DNA of 64,000 nucleotides from Marsupella aquatica (lineage: Eukaryota; Marchantiophyta): NCBI GenBank assembly GCA_973895155.1, contig OZ316898.1:124001-188000 (forward strand). Direction: 5' to 3'. Shown in pieces: positions 41,647-51,493 of the stretch (within the stretch, counting starts at the first letter, position 1; every line of letters begins with the position of its first letter). The notes under the pieces were generated by a model. That model worked only from the letters and a program-made list of their open reading frames with translations, did no database searches and was not told the DNA's origin. A program made the position numbers and the translations under genes.

Positions 41647-44220
41647 ATGGCGGAGACTGAGCTGACGACGCGACCAATACTCGCAGACATTCCATCGAAT
41701 GCAGTGCATAGGCGGCAGTTGAAGACGGCTCTGGCAAAAATGGGCTTGAAGAAGCTGCTTCAACTTCCTTGGAAGATTTGCGAATTCAGCCTTATCGATC
41801 AAGGTGTCTGGGACGCTGAAGAAAGGATTGGTGTGCGCTCGCGTCCCAGTGTTTGGACTGAAGCGCTCATAGCGAAGGTCTATTCGACGCCGATGGAGGG
41901 CGAGGATTTACAGAGGGTTGATTGTGAGCCTCGGGTTTATGTAGAATCCTTCTTCGCTCCAGGATCTTTCAAGAGGCGGAATGGATGGCTAGCGGCGGAC
42001 TGCTTAGATAATTCTCTGCAGCGTCTATTTCGATTTCTGGCACCAATTTTCTACCCAGAAAGCCAGACGCGCATCACTCTTTCGTTCGCTGCAACGGTGA
42101 TCTGTTCATTAGAACAGACGCAGTCTATCAATTGGACGAAGGTTTTGCACCGAGTAATTCATACTCAGGTCAAAAAATTTCGTAGCAGGCTGAAAACGGG
42201 GAAAATAAGGTGTACCTACTTGGCCCCTTATTTAGCTCACATTTACCATAAGTATGACTGTCTGCTTGTCTTGGAAAAAGATTTTTATCGCAACAATCAG
42301 AGAGCATCTACCGGTGAAGCAAATTATATGCCTGAAGTACGAGAAGTCCGAGCCAATTCCACAGTGGTAGAGCTATGTGCAATACTCGACTGTGAGGAAC
42401 CTGAACTGGTGGGTGAAGTTCGGAAATTGAAAGAGACAAGAGCATCAGCTGAAGGGAGTGACGATCCGATTCTTCACCAACCAAGAGAGGCTCAAGTTGC
42501 CGAAGATGTTCCTTCAGCAATGCCAACAGGGTTGGAGCATTCTATGTCACCTCGACTCTCGTGTTCACCTTGTGCTGCCGAGCCTATTTATGATGTTGAT
42601 CAGGATAATTCTGCTTCTCGGATGAATGTTGAAGATGAGGTGAGGGTGGATGAAGAAGGTTTTTCAGGGGAACCTCTTCAACATTCTACTGCTGAGGACG
42701 AGTATGATGGATTTACTTCTACCCCTGTTTTGGTTCCCATAGAGGCAAATAGTGATGCTTTGCAGGCTTTACAGGAGTATGATTCGTCCGACTCCCTTAG
42801 TTCTAGCCCAAATATAGGTGAAATCCCTCTGGTCCAGGAGTCAGAAATATTAAGCTCAGAAATTGTGAAGCTGGTTAAAGTTGATTCGGAGGATGCAATT
42901 GTGGATATAGACGAAGTAGGTGAACCAGTGACTTCTCCCCAATCTGTCGCAAGATACCCTGCCTGGTCTACACCTGGTTCACTCATATCGATTCCTTTGG
43001 ATATAACTAAGGAATTAGATGAGGCAATAGCCGCGATAGGAGCTCCTTCATTTCCGCCTGTAAAATGGGTTTATCCTGAAGATGAGTTGATTGAAGGAGG
43101 CTCTGCTGGTTTTCCGAGTCGCAATCAGGTATCTGGTAATATGGGTATATCTGTACCCATATTGGTACCCGAGACACCCGCTTCGACAACCAGCTCAGCA
43201 CCAGTTTCATTGGCTACAAACGAGGATAAAAACATTCGGGAGGAGTTTTCAGTGACGTATACTCGAAAATCTTGGAAACGGTTGCGCCATGCTATCAGTC
43301 GACAGATCTTTCCTGAAGCATCTTCCCAGGATTTTGAACAGGGAGAAGCACCTATCGGAACAGACGAGCTACCCCTTCCTGTACTTTTGGCAGATCGAAC
43401 TAACCAGGAAGTCTCTTTACCTAGCGATAATTTTAAAGAAGAACTTCCTGTTTTAGTACCAATGCATCCCACTGCAGATCAACCAGCTACTGTTGCAAGA
43501 GAAGAATTTGAACCACTGGAGCCCGAACCTTCTGCTCCTTCGTCTCCTGTTACATTGCCAATTCGACCAGTTAAGGAGTCAGTGATTCCTTCCGCTATGC
43601 CAGATGTAATTTTCCGTTGGATAGGAGCACCAAGTGATGGAGAAGAAGACGAAGACCCTCGCATTATCAGAGTACCTCCTCGACTTCGGCATACAGTGGA
43701 TTTGCCATCCCGAAATCCTATCCCTAATTTGGCTTCAATTCACAGGTGGGAGAAGAAACATTTTCGAGTAGCTTTTCGACATCTGGAGATGGAGAGCATT
43801 TTGCAGCAGCAGCAGATTTTGCCAATGACATCCCATCCGAGGATTCGTAGTTTGATTCGCACATATGAACCTGGGAAGGCGGTTCCTCCCATTGATAAGG
43901 ACAGACGACATAAGTTTTCGGAGTTCGAAATTTGGTGTTGGGTGTATATGCTTCGACGAGCTCAAGCTCCATTTCCGCCCCTTGTGCCGGAAATTCCATG
44001 GCCCTATCCATACTATGTTTGGGTTTGTCCTGGTGGGTTTGCTATTCCAATTAAATATGAGAAGAAGCTTGTTAAGCTAAGGGAGCAGTTGATTACAAAA
44101 CAATGTATGCTACCGGCTTCCCAAGGGTTCAAGTCGCTTAGGTGTTTAGCGTTCCTACCTATTATTCCTTCTTATCCGGATGTGATTATTCAAGGTGTTT
44201 TATCTAGGACACAGATTTGA
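41647..44220 (+). CDS. P ORF3: extra protein with LPW/P-EG/NG-C domain
   Basis: 857 codons from ATG to TGA 44218-44220. Residues 30-190 follow the spacing of the LTR1 and LTR2 proteins: LQLPWKIC at 39-45, VRSRPSVW...KVYSTPMEGE to 86, NGWLAADC at 112-119, then a helical block. The middle (about 230-680) is acidic and Ser/Pro/Val-rich. The last 160 residues are more ordered, rich in Trp, Tyr and Pro (WPYPYYVWVCPGGFAIP). It occupies the position of the Athila env-like ORF, but I see no signal peptide or clear membrane anchor. Domain kinship by pattern only; function unknown. Confidence 0.75.
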   Translation: MAETELTTRPILADIPSNAVHRRQLKTALAKMGLKKLLQLPWKICEFSLIDQGVWDAEERIGVRSRPSVWTEALIAKVYSTPMEGEDLQRVDCEPRVYVESFFAPGSFKRRNGWLAADCLDNSLQRLFRFLAPIFYPESQTRITLSFAATVICSLEQTQSINWTKVLHRVIHTQVKKFRSRLKTGKIRCTYLAPYLAHIYHKYDCLLVLEKDFYRNNQRASTGEANYMPEVREVRANSTVVELCAILDCEEPELVGEVRKLKETRASAEGSDDPILHQPREAQVAEDVPSAMPTGLEHSMSPRLSCSPCAAEPIYDVDQDNSASRMNVEDEVRVDEEGFSGEPLQHSTAEDEYDGFTSTPVLVPIEANSDALQALQEYDSSDSLSSSPNIGEIPLVQESEILSSEIVKLVKVDSEDAIVDIDEVGEPVTSPQSVARYPAWSTPGSLISIPLDITKELDEAIAAIGAPSFPPVKWVYPEDELIEGGSAGFPSRNQVSGNMGISVPILVPETPASTTSSAPVSLATNEDKNIREEFSVTYTRKSWKRLRHAISRQIFPEASSQDFEQGEAPIGTDELPLPVLLADRTNQEVSLPSDNFKEELPVLVPMHPTADQPATVAREEFEPLEPEPSAPSSPVTLPIRPVKESVIPSAMPDVIFRWIGAPSDGEEDEDPRIIRVPPRLRHTVDLPSRNPIPNLASIHRWEKKHFRVAFRHLEMESILQQQQILPMTSHPRIRSLIRTYEPGKAVPPIDKDRRHKFSEFEIWCWVYMLRRAQAPFPPLVPEIPWPYPYYVWVCPGGFAIPIKYEKKLVKLREQLITKQCMLPASQGFKSLRCLAFLPIIPSYPDVIIQGVLSRTQI

Positions 44221-44232
44221 AGGACACCATTT

Positions 44233-44709
44233 ATGAGAGATATCAAACGGTGTTGTCATTTATATGTATATAAGCCGTTACTTTTGCAGCATCCTGCAAT
44301 TGTTTCCTTCTTTCTCCTTCGAATTGATATTTATCTGCTCATGTGGGACATCAAAGCTACTATGGATTGTTGGAATTCTTTACCCCGTGCTTTCCAACAT
44401 TCCTTTGAAGGCAAGATCAAACTGGGAGGACATGCTATTCAACACTTTGTTATTGATCCAGGCTCTCGAATTAATTTCCTCTCCCACAGACTGTGCCAGC
44501 AATTTGTTCATCAAGAAGTACAACCGATATCTGCTCAGATATCAATCGATGGACGAATCATTAATCTTTGGGGAAGAGTTAAAGGAGTCCCAATACAGAT
44601 CGGAGAAGAATTCCATGACCTCGATTTTTATATTCTGGATTCGGATATCTCCCAACTCCCGTCAATGATTTTGAGCACTACTTGGATTATTAAGCCAGAA
44701 TATTATTAA
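44233..44709 (+). CDS. P ORF4: second retropepsin-like protein
   Basis: 158 codons from ATG. It is in the same frame as ORF3, 12 bases beyond its TGA, so the two may have been one protein. Residues 11-38 are hydrophobic. Residues 61-155 have the retropepsin pattern: a beta strand (KIKLGGHAIQHFVI), DPGS at 75-78 in place of DTGS, INFLS, a second strand with a Gly turn (LWGRVKGVPI), and an ending MILSTTWIIKP that matches the LLGRPWLYK end of the element's own protease. D-P-G makes catalysis doubtful. Pattern recognition only; a fold search would decide. Confidence 0.6.
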   Translation: MRDIKRCCHLYVYKPLLLQHPAIVSFFLLRIDIYLLMWDIKATMDCWNSLPRAFQHSFEGKIKLGGHAIQHFVIDPGSRINFLSHRLCQQFVHQEVQPISAQISIDGRIINLWGRVKGVPIQIGEEFHDLDFYILDSDISQLPSMILSTTWIIKPEYY

Positions 44710-44767
44710 TGAAGAACATGTCACTCGCTTCTGATTCAATTCGGTCATGTCTTGTGGGGACACGGCG

Positions 44768-44786
44768 AAATTTAAGTGGAGGGCTA
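44768..44786 (+). promoter_or_regulatory. P polypurine tract
   Basis: aaatttaagtggagggcta immediately before TGTGG of the 3' LTR. Confidence 0.9.
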
Positions 44787-46177
44787 TGTGGTATGGGTGT
44801 CCCTGCAATTTTTTCTGGAAACTTGTTTATTTTTAGCATATCACAAGATTTACTTACACTTTAGACACCTTCCGGCCAACATTTACTTGTTCTGGACACT
44901 TATAGAAATATTTGACATCTCCGGCTTTCCTGACGATTCCTAGTGTACTTTGCCCGACGCTGTGACCAGCGCCCGTTTCTTTTACTCAAGACGCTGCGGA
45001 AGCGTCCAACCTCCTCATGACGCTTTTGGCAGCGCCCGACCGCCACCAAGACTCTATGAGGATTTCGACCGACGCTGTGGAAAGCGTCAGCTTCAACACA
45101 CGACGCTGTGAGCAGCGTCCACCCTAGTATTGACGCTGTGAGCAGTGTGAGCAGCGTCCGTTGGTTTTACTTAAGACGCTTCTAGCAGCGTCCAGATTCT
45201 CCCGACGCTTCTAGCAGCGTCCGCTCAACACTTAGTTTTTGAAGTAGATTACTAGTAAAGTAGTATTCTACCACCCTTGTTGAAGTACTTATGCTGTGCT
45301 TCTCCCTTGTTTAGTTTTAAGCTTGGAAAGGCACGACTGTTCTTACCTCCTCCATTTTAGGATTCCAGCACTTATAAGACAGAGTAGAATGCTCATTTGA
45401 AGTAGAGAGAAATAGAGTTAATACTGTATTCAGAATTGAGTCTTCTGAATAGTTTTCTCCTCCTTCCATTGTAACAAGGCATGCTGTGAGTGTTTTGTAT
45501 GGAAGTAAAGCTATATTGATTGAAGTTAAGATTGAATTCAAGAGATTCCTGTGGTGATTGAATTCAGTTGCAGATTTCTGAAACTCGTATTGAATTCACT
45601 GCTAGGCTTGCTTGCAGAGTCGGGATTCGCTAGCCAATTCAAGAATAGTTAATGATAAATGAGAAGTAAATTCTGATTCTCAGAGTAGTTAGTACTGTTG
45701 CTTTGATTCTGGAATATGGTTTAGAGTTTGACTGAATTGTGTATCGCTGATGTCAAACCATGTTGACGGCATTTTAAATCATATCATTCATTTGCAATCA
45801 GAAAGCTTCTGCTTCATCAGATTGAGAATTCCATTATCATTAACCTTTGTGTTTTGAAGAGTGAGATGGATGAATTATGAGATAGATTTCATGTCTATAC
45901 TGAGCCCAAATCCTTTCTGAAGGAGTGGCAGTAGCAGCTTGTAGTCTCTAAATCCTTACTCATTTCTTCTCTAATTCATAAATCAGAAGTTCAGTTACTT
46001 TGTTGTTTGTTTATTCGATTTTTTTTATTGAGAAGTGAAGTCAACATAGAGCTCAAGACTCTAAATCACTCGGAGTGATAAAAGTTATACAATTCATTCT
46101 GAAATCTGTTCTTAAAGGGATCGAAACCCTGGTTTTAGGTGAGAAGAGTCACTTTTGATACTTAGCACTATACGACA
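44787..46177 (+). repeat. P 3' LTR (1,391 bp)
   Basis: Same length as the 5' LTR. The two differences I found are at the hairpin units: gaagCgtcc against gaagTgtcc, and gacgCtgtgg against gacgTtgtgg. Both are CpG transitions in the 5' copy. Confidence 0.95.
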
Positions 46178-47403
46178 AAGTTTGCGCCTGCCTTGAGCAT
46201 GTTGGTTAATGGTAAAGCTAGTTTGGCAAAATCTTTAATAAACCGGCAATAATACCCAATGCAACCCAAGAAGGATCTTACATCCTTTATGTTCTTAGGT
46301 TGCATGATGTCAAGCCATACTGCTAGCTTACCTTTGTCAATCTCGATGCCCTTCTTTGATACCTTGTGACCTCGTAGCACACCTTCTGTTACCCCAAAGA
46401 AACATTTATCTGGATGTAACTTGAGACCTACCTCTCTGCATCTCATGAAGGTCTTCCTTAGGTATTTAGCATGTTTCGATGCCTTCCCGAATACTGCAAA
46501 GTCATCAATGAAGATTTCCATGAACTTTCTCAAGTAATCATGGAAAATGTTCACCATCAATCGTTGAAACATAGCGGGTGCGTTACAGAGTCCAAACGGC
46601 ATGCGATTGAAGACATAGATCCCCCATTCCGTGATGAAGGCTGTCTTGATTTGGTCCTCCTGCCTAATCCTGATTTGGTTATAACCAGAGTACCCATCCA
46701 TGAATGAATATAGTTCATGACTGGCTACCATGTCTAGTACCATATCAGTAAAGGGTAAAGGAAAATGGTCTTTTAACGTCGCTTCATTCAGCTTCCTGTA
46801 ATCCTGACAAACCCGGATCTTGGTTTTACCATCGGGTCCAGCTTTCTTGGGAACTATCACAATTGGAGACACCCAGTCTGAATGTAGGACTGGAGTGATG
46901 AATCCGGCTTCCACTAATTTGTCGATTTCTGTTTTGACCATCAGGGAATACTTAGGATTCATCCTTCGAATTGGTTGTCTGAATGATTTGGCTCCTAACA
47001 TGAGATCAATTCGATGTTCCCCTAATGTTGGATCTACTCCCTTTAGATCTTGGTGACTCCATGCGAACACATCCTGAAATTCAATCAGTAAGTCACTGAT
47101 CTCTTTCTCAAGCTCAGGTGCTAGGTCTCTCCCTAAGTTCAGTTCCCTTCCTTCTCCTAAGTCGAGCTTCCGGTATTGCCGTGCTTGGATCATATTAATC
47201 TGCTTCTTCAAATTCGGGTCCAGCTCGGCTTCCAGCCTCTCTAGTCTCATACCTCCATAAACTGGAATCTCGGCTGTACTAGCCGAATCGGTTTCTCCCT
47301 TGGTGCCCACAGATTGTCCCCTTGCTGGTCTATTCGGTTTTGAATTGGTAGTCGGCTTTCCTTCCTGCCTCGGCTTTGGATTGTTTTTGTGCATCTCTTC
47401 CAC
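46178..47403 (-). pseudogene. pol: E pol: RT
   Basis: RT coding from an ATG at 47403 to the P insertion at 46178: VFAWSHQDLKG, SDWVSPIVIVPKKAG, CQDYRKLNE, active site FIDDFAVFG, SFLGCIGYYCRFIKDFAK. It continues at 32623 after P is removed. Upstream, 47404-47561 contains at least one stop and a frame change before the protease frame, so gag-pro and RT are no longer joined. Confidence 0.9.
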
Positions 47404-47561
47404 CTCTTCCTCCTGAGGGTCAGGCCGCTATGCTCTCCCGGCTTCTAATAGGGCCTCAATTTGTTCTGCCCTTGTAATCGGCTTGTATGCCGATCCCTTG
47501 GTATTTAATTGCTTGCCGATGATAGACGGCGTTGTGGATCCTGCTGGCTTTGCCACAACGC

Positions 47562-50497
47562 CTAAGGAAAATCCACCATCACGGGTATAGCTCCCCCCTT
47601 AGCCATTTCATCCAACTGGCTTACTTCTTGTGCTTCCTCCGGAATTGCAACTAAAAAGGTGGACTCTATGGCAAAGCAGTCCTTGGCTTCGTCTTGACAA
47701 TCCTCCAAGTCACTCTCCATAGGTTCTTGCCATAGTCCGTTGGGGGATACCTCTGGTCCAAAGACACTTTCTTCGGTTTGGTCAGCGAGGTATTCTAACC
47801 ATCGTACCTCATCGGCTGATTCCAGTCCACTGTCGTACCCGTCTACCTCCTTGATATTTCTTCTGCGGTCATCCTTGGTATCCCTGGATACCGTGATAGA
47901 GGGGGTCCCAAAAGTGAACTCCTTCTTACCCCAATCCTCTATTACCTTGGCTAGGTATAGCCACGGTCTACCAATCAATAGCCGGAATGACGTAGGATTT
48001 ACCGGCTTCATTACTACATAGTTAATGCTAAAGAAGATACCTCCTATCTCTGTCTTGATGCCGGTTAACACTCCCGTGGGAATGACCTGATACCCATTGG
48101 TCATGTTCAACACTCTTCCAGTCATTTCCGATGTTAGACCCCACCCCTTTGCTGTTGAATCAATCATAATACATACCCCTGATCCTCCATCGATGGGTAC
48201 CCGTAGTAATATTTCTCCTTGAATCATTAATGGTAATGCTGGGGCTCCTTGATCTTCTTCTATCATTAGTACGTCGGATCTGGTCGCTACCTTGGGTAAT
48301 CTTGGCTTGCCGAGGATCGCCTTTCTTAACTGCTTCCGGAAGTACGGGCTATTTTTCAATAGTTGACCTACTGTTGCCGAGACTCTAGATTCTAGTACTT
48401 CTTTAGCCAGGTCATAGGGAACTATCGGCTTCTCCAGTTGTGTCTCTATCTTGGATTCGGCCTGTTTTTTCACGCTAGTCCCTACAGCCGTTGGATCTTC
48501 CGAAGCAAACAATGCTTTTGCTCGTTTCATATCCTTGGCTATGGCTTCAGTATTCTCTAGGGTTTCTAATTCTCGCAGTTGTTCCTTAACACTAGCCGTG
48601 ATAGATGGGTAGAACAACTTAGGGTGGTCTCGATTGAAGTCGCTATCCTGTGAAGGATTGGGCTCACTGGTGGGCTCATGGCTTACCTGTGTTGACGGTG
48701 CCCTTCCTTCTCCTTCCGTTGCTGTTGACGAAGAGTTGATCTTTTCTTCCTGAACCTTCCCTTTATTTTTGGCCAGCCCATCCCACCTTTCCTTCCTTCT
48801 GGTTGATCGAGTAGAGACCCGGTAGCAATCACTATCCATATCCTCTTCTGAAAATGTTGATAGGGCCTCGGTCTCATCATCAGATGGTCCAAATTCTACC
48901 TCGGCATCCACTTGCCATCCGAGTTCGATGTGGTTGATTTGAACTCCTCCTGGGGTAGTACCTGGCGGCAAGACCTTGACCGGCAAGAGCTTATGATTTG
49001 CGGCCAATCCCGCCAACCAAGTAGGACATTGTCCTAGCATGTGACCCTCCTGTCGGCATCCCATACATAGTTGAGTTGGCTGTCCATCACCTTGTTTGCG
49101 TGCATTCGGGCATTCTCTAGCAAAATGGCCAGGTTGACCACAATTATAGCATGCCGCAAATCTTTGCACATTTGGCCTAGGAGGTACTGACGGATTCTGA
49201 ATATAATCCGAGGATACATCTCTCCTGGATTGTTCCTTAATCCTGACCAGAGAGATGCAGGTCGGTTGGATAGGTCTCGTGCTCCAGTCTCACTGATGCC
49301 GAAAACACTATCAGCGACATCTCCTAGAAAGTACTCTACTTCTCCCTGACATGGTCTGACTTCAGCCACATGCCAAACGTGACTAGTATTGAGCTTAGGA
49401 CACGCATCTTTATGGTGTCCGGTTTTATAACATAAGGCACACCATACAGATCTATCCTCCTGTACTACCTTCTTCTTCGGTTTTACCTCTACTATTATAG
49501 CTTTAAGCTGCTCGGTAAGGGCTACGATGTTATCTGGTGGTTTAGCCTCCAGCTTGACTTTTGTCTTCCCTCTTCTTTTGCCCTTCCTTTTCCTAGTTTT
49601 TTCTTCTTCAGAATTAGAGGATGACTCACTCTTGCTACTTCCACTATCCGAGCTTGAGTTATCACTTCTTGACTTCTTAGAGTGTTTCTTTTTCTTATCC
49701 TTTTTCTTATGGGGTGATCCTTCCTTCGATGAGGAACTCTCAGACTTAAGCTGTTTCTTCCGGCTTGTGATATCTGCATTAATGTATTATTGAATATCTT
49801 TAATTGCCTCGGCTAAAGTCTCTGGGTTCTCCTTCCTAATTGCAAAACTCATCTTCTGTGGCAAAGCATTCACCAACCATTGAAGTTGCATACCTTCAGA
49901 TGCATTGGTCTTTGTACGTCTTACCAGTTTCTGAAAGCGTTGCAAGAACTTCCTGAAGGATTTGTTCTCCTTGAACCGAAGTCGTCCCAACTTCAGCACT
50001 GCTAGTTCTGAAGTTCCAATGGGTTGAAACTCCTTAACAAATAGTGTTTTGAAGATATCCCAGATGGCTTGATCTTCCACATCCAATGCTCTGTACCAAG
50101 GCCTAGCCTCACCCTTGAACAGGCCGGGAAGAATCTGCATCTTGATGGCCGATTCTCCATTTGCTGTAGCGGTTCCCTTGAAATCATCCAACCATTTGTC
50201 CGGATCCTCATCTCCTCTCCCATGAAATGCCTTGTAATGAATGCGCGACCGTTGGCTCAGTCTGGTCCCTGGCCTCTCATCTGGCCGTGCCTCTGGTTCC
50301 CCCATGTCGGTTGGGTACTCGTTTCTTCCTACCGACTCTTCTTCTGGTATGTCTTCTTCGACGCCACTTCCAGCTTCGGAGCTACCAGCTCTTTCTGCCC
50401 CTCTCAGTCGCTGTGTATCATGCCACCCGGCGAGCTGCTGCAGACGAGCTCTCTCCCGTTGAATCGCTCTTTCCTCCCTTGGCGTAGGTTCAGTCAT
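47562..50497 (-). pseudogene. gag: E gag-protease (broken)
   Basis: The gag core starts at ATG 50497 (236 codons, GEARPWYRAL) and stops at TAA near 49787. The frame then continues through Lys/Ser-rich coding and the first knuckle WCALCYKTGHHKDAC to about 49230. A frameshift leads into 47562-49169 with two more CCHC knuckles (CYNCGQPGHFARECP, CMGCRQEGHMLGQCP) and the protease (IDGGSGVCIM, LIGRPWLYLA), ending at TAG 47562. Same design as G1 and P: three knuckles and D-G-G in the protease. Only about 50 bases separate the PBS from gag. Confidence 0.88.
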
Positions 50498-50546
50498 TAC
50501 CTATGCTTCTTTCCTAACTTCATATCTCACGGCTTAAGAAATGCCC

Positions 50547-50563
50547 CCTCCATCTAGCGCCAA
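50547..50563 (-). promoter_or_regulatory. E primer-binding site
   Basis: The minus strand reads TGGCGCTAGATGGAGGG next to the LTR end GGGACGCACCACA. This is the key evidence that the long TGTGATGCC...CACCACA sequence is an LTR rather than a separate transposon. tRNA not assigned. Confidence 0.75.
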
Positions 50564-50566
50564 AAA

Positions 50567-51493
50567 TGTGGTGCGTCCCATGGCTCCCTAAACCCCAGAA
50601 ACCCCCCTTCACAAGCCGATTCCCGCGGGTTTCACGCTTGGCGAGGCCGTTTTTGCGGCTTAGTGGCATGGGACGCTGCTAACTTCCTTCTACTACTACT
50701 ATTAACATTTTACACACATATACTGGACAGATCCTTCATCGGGTCATGAGATCCATAGCCGGCCTAATATAGGCCTTCCCTTGTCTTCCCCTCCTTCTTG
50801 TTAGGTATATTTGGATTCCGCCGCCAAAATGATCCCCAATAGGCTTGGTTAAGCCGCTAAGACCTCTCTCAGCTGGACACATCCAACTCTCACTCCCTTG
50901 CTTACTCTCCTTCATCTATTAGTTGATGTGGGCACTCTTCACACAAGTTAATGCGACACACAAATAGCAAAATGACTCATTCTGACTGAGTCATACCATG
51001 CACTTGCCATACAAACAGTACATCTCATACACAAGCTCTGCGAACTAAGCCGTGAGGCCAACTCTATTCAGCTCTTAGGCATGAGGAAACATGAATATAC
51101 ACAAGGGTCACTGTATGACTAACCGAGAGCTTCTCGTACTACTTGATCCCAGCCCGGCTGGTGCAAACTAAAAACTTGCTAAAGAAGAGGCCCTGAGCTC
51201 CCCGCTGCCCAGGTACTTATCCTGGTAGTGGATCCGCCTAATTCTTTGCAGCGTAAGCCTAATCTACCTAATAGTAATCTACTTGCCCGGCTCTACCTAT
51301 GTACAGCAAGGCAGGAGCACAAGTGTTGCTCCTACCAATGGAACTGCAATCCGACTAAGCTAAGTGTCAGGGCCGCCTCCTGTCCTGATCCTAATCCTAA
51401 ACTTAGAGATCTGAGCCCGCCCTGCCCACTCACGCCTCCTCCCTCCACGTCCGCCCTCCTTGAAAGGAGTGGCCCTCCACCACCGTCATGGCA
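50567..51493 (-). repeat. LTR1b 3' non-coding part
   Basis: Counterpart of 61745-62665, with the paired TGA(C/G)TCA boxes at 50973-50993 and the same terminal inverted repeat. No supported ORF. Confidence 0.75.

Larger units (their letters stand above)
32624..46177 (+). mobile_element. Gypsy element P, full length (Athila/Tat-like) with extra ORFs
   Basis: 13,554 bp, plus strand, in E between RT and RNase H, with the target duplication AAGTT (32619-32623 and 46178-46182). The 1,391-bp LTRs start TGTGGTATGGG and end ATACGACA. I found two differences between them, both C-to-T at CpG in the 5' LTR. The order is LTR, tRNA-Asp-like PBS, 1.2-kb leader, gag-protease, RT-RNase H-integrase, internal PPT-like copy, ORF3, ORF4, PPT, LTR. 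Three in-frame TGA codons are the only breaks in the coding part. Confidence 0.96.

Noticed and set aside
41647-44220. ORF3 as a true envelope gene
   Set aside because: The position fits Athila env-like ORFs, but I see no signal peptide, furin-like site or C-terminal membrane anchor, and the N-terminus matches the LTR1/LTR2 domain instead.
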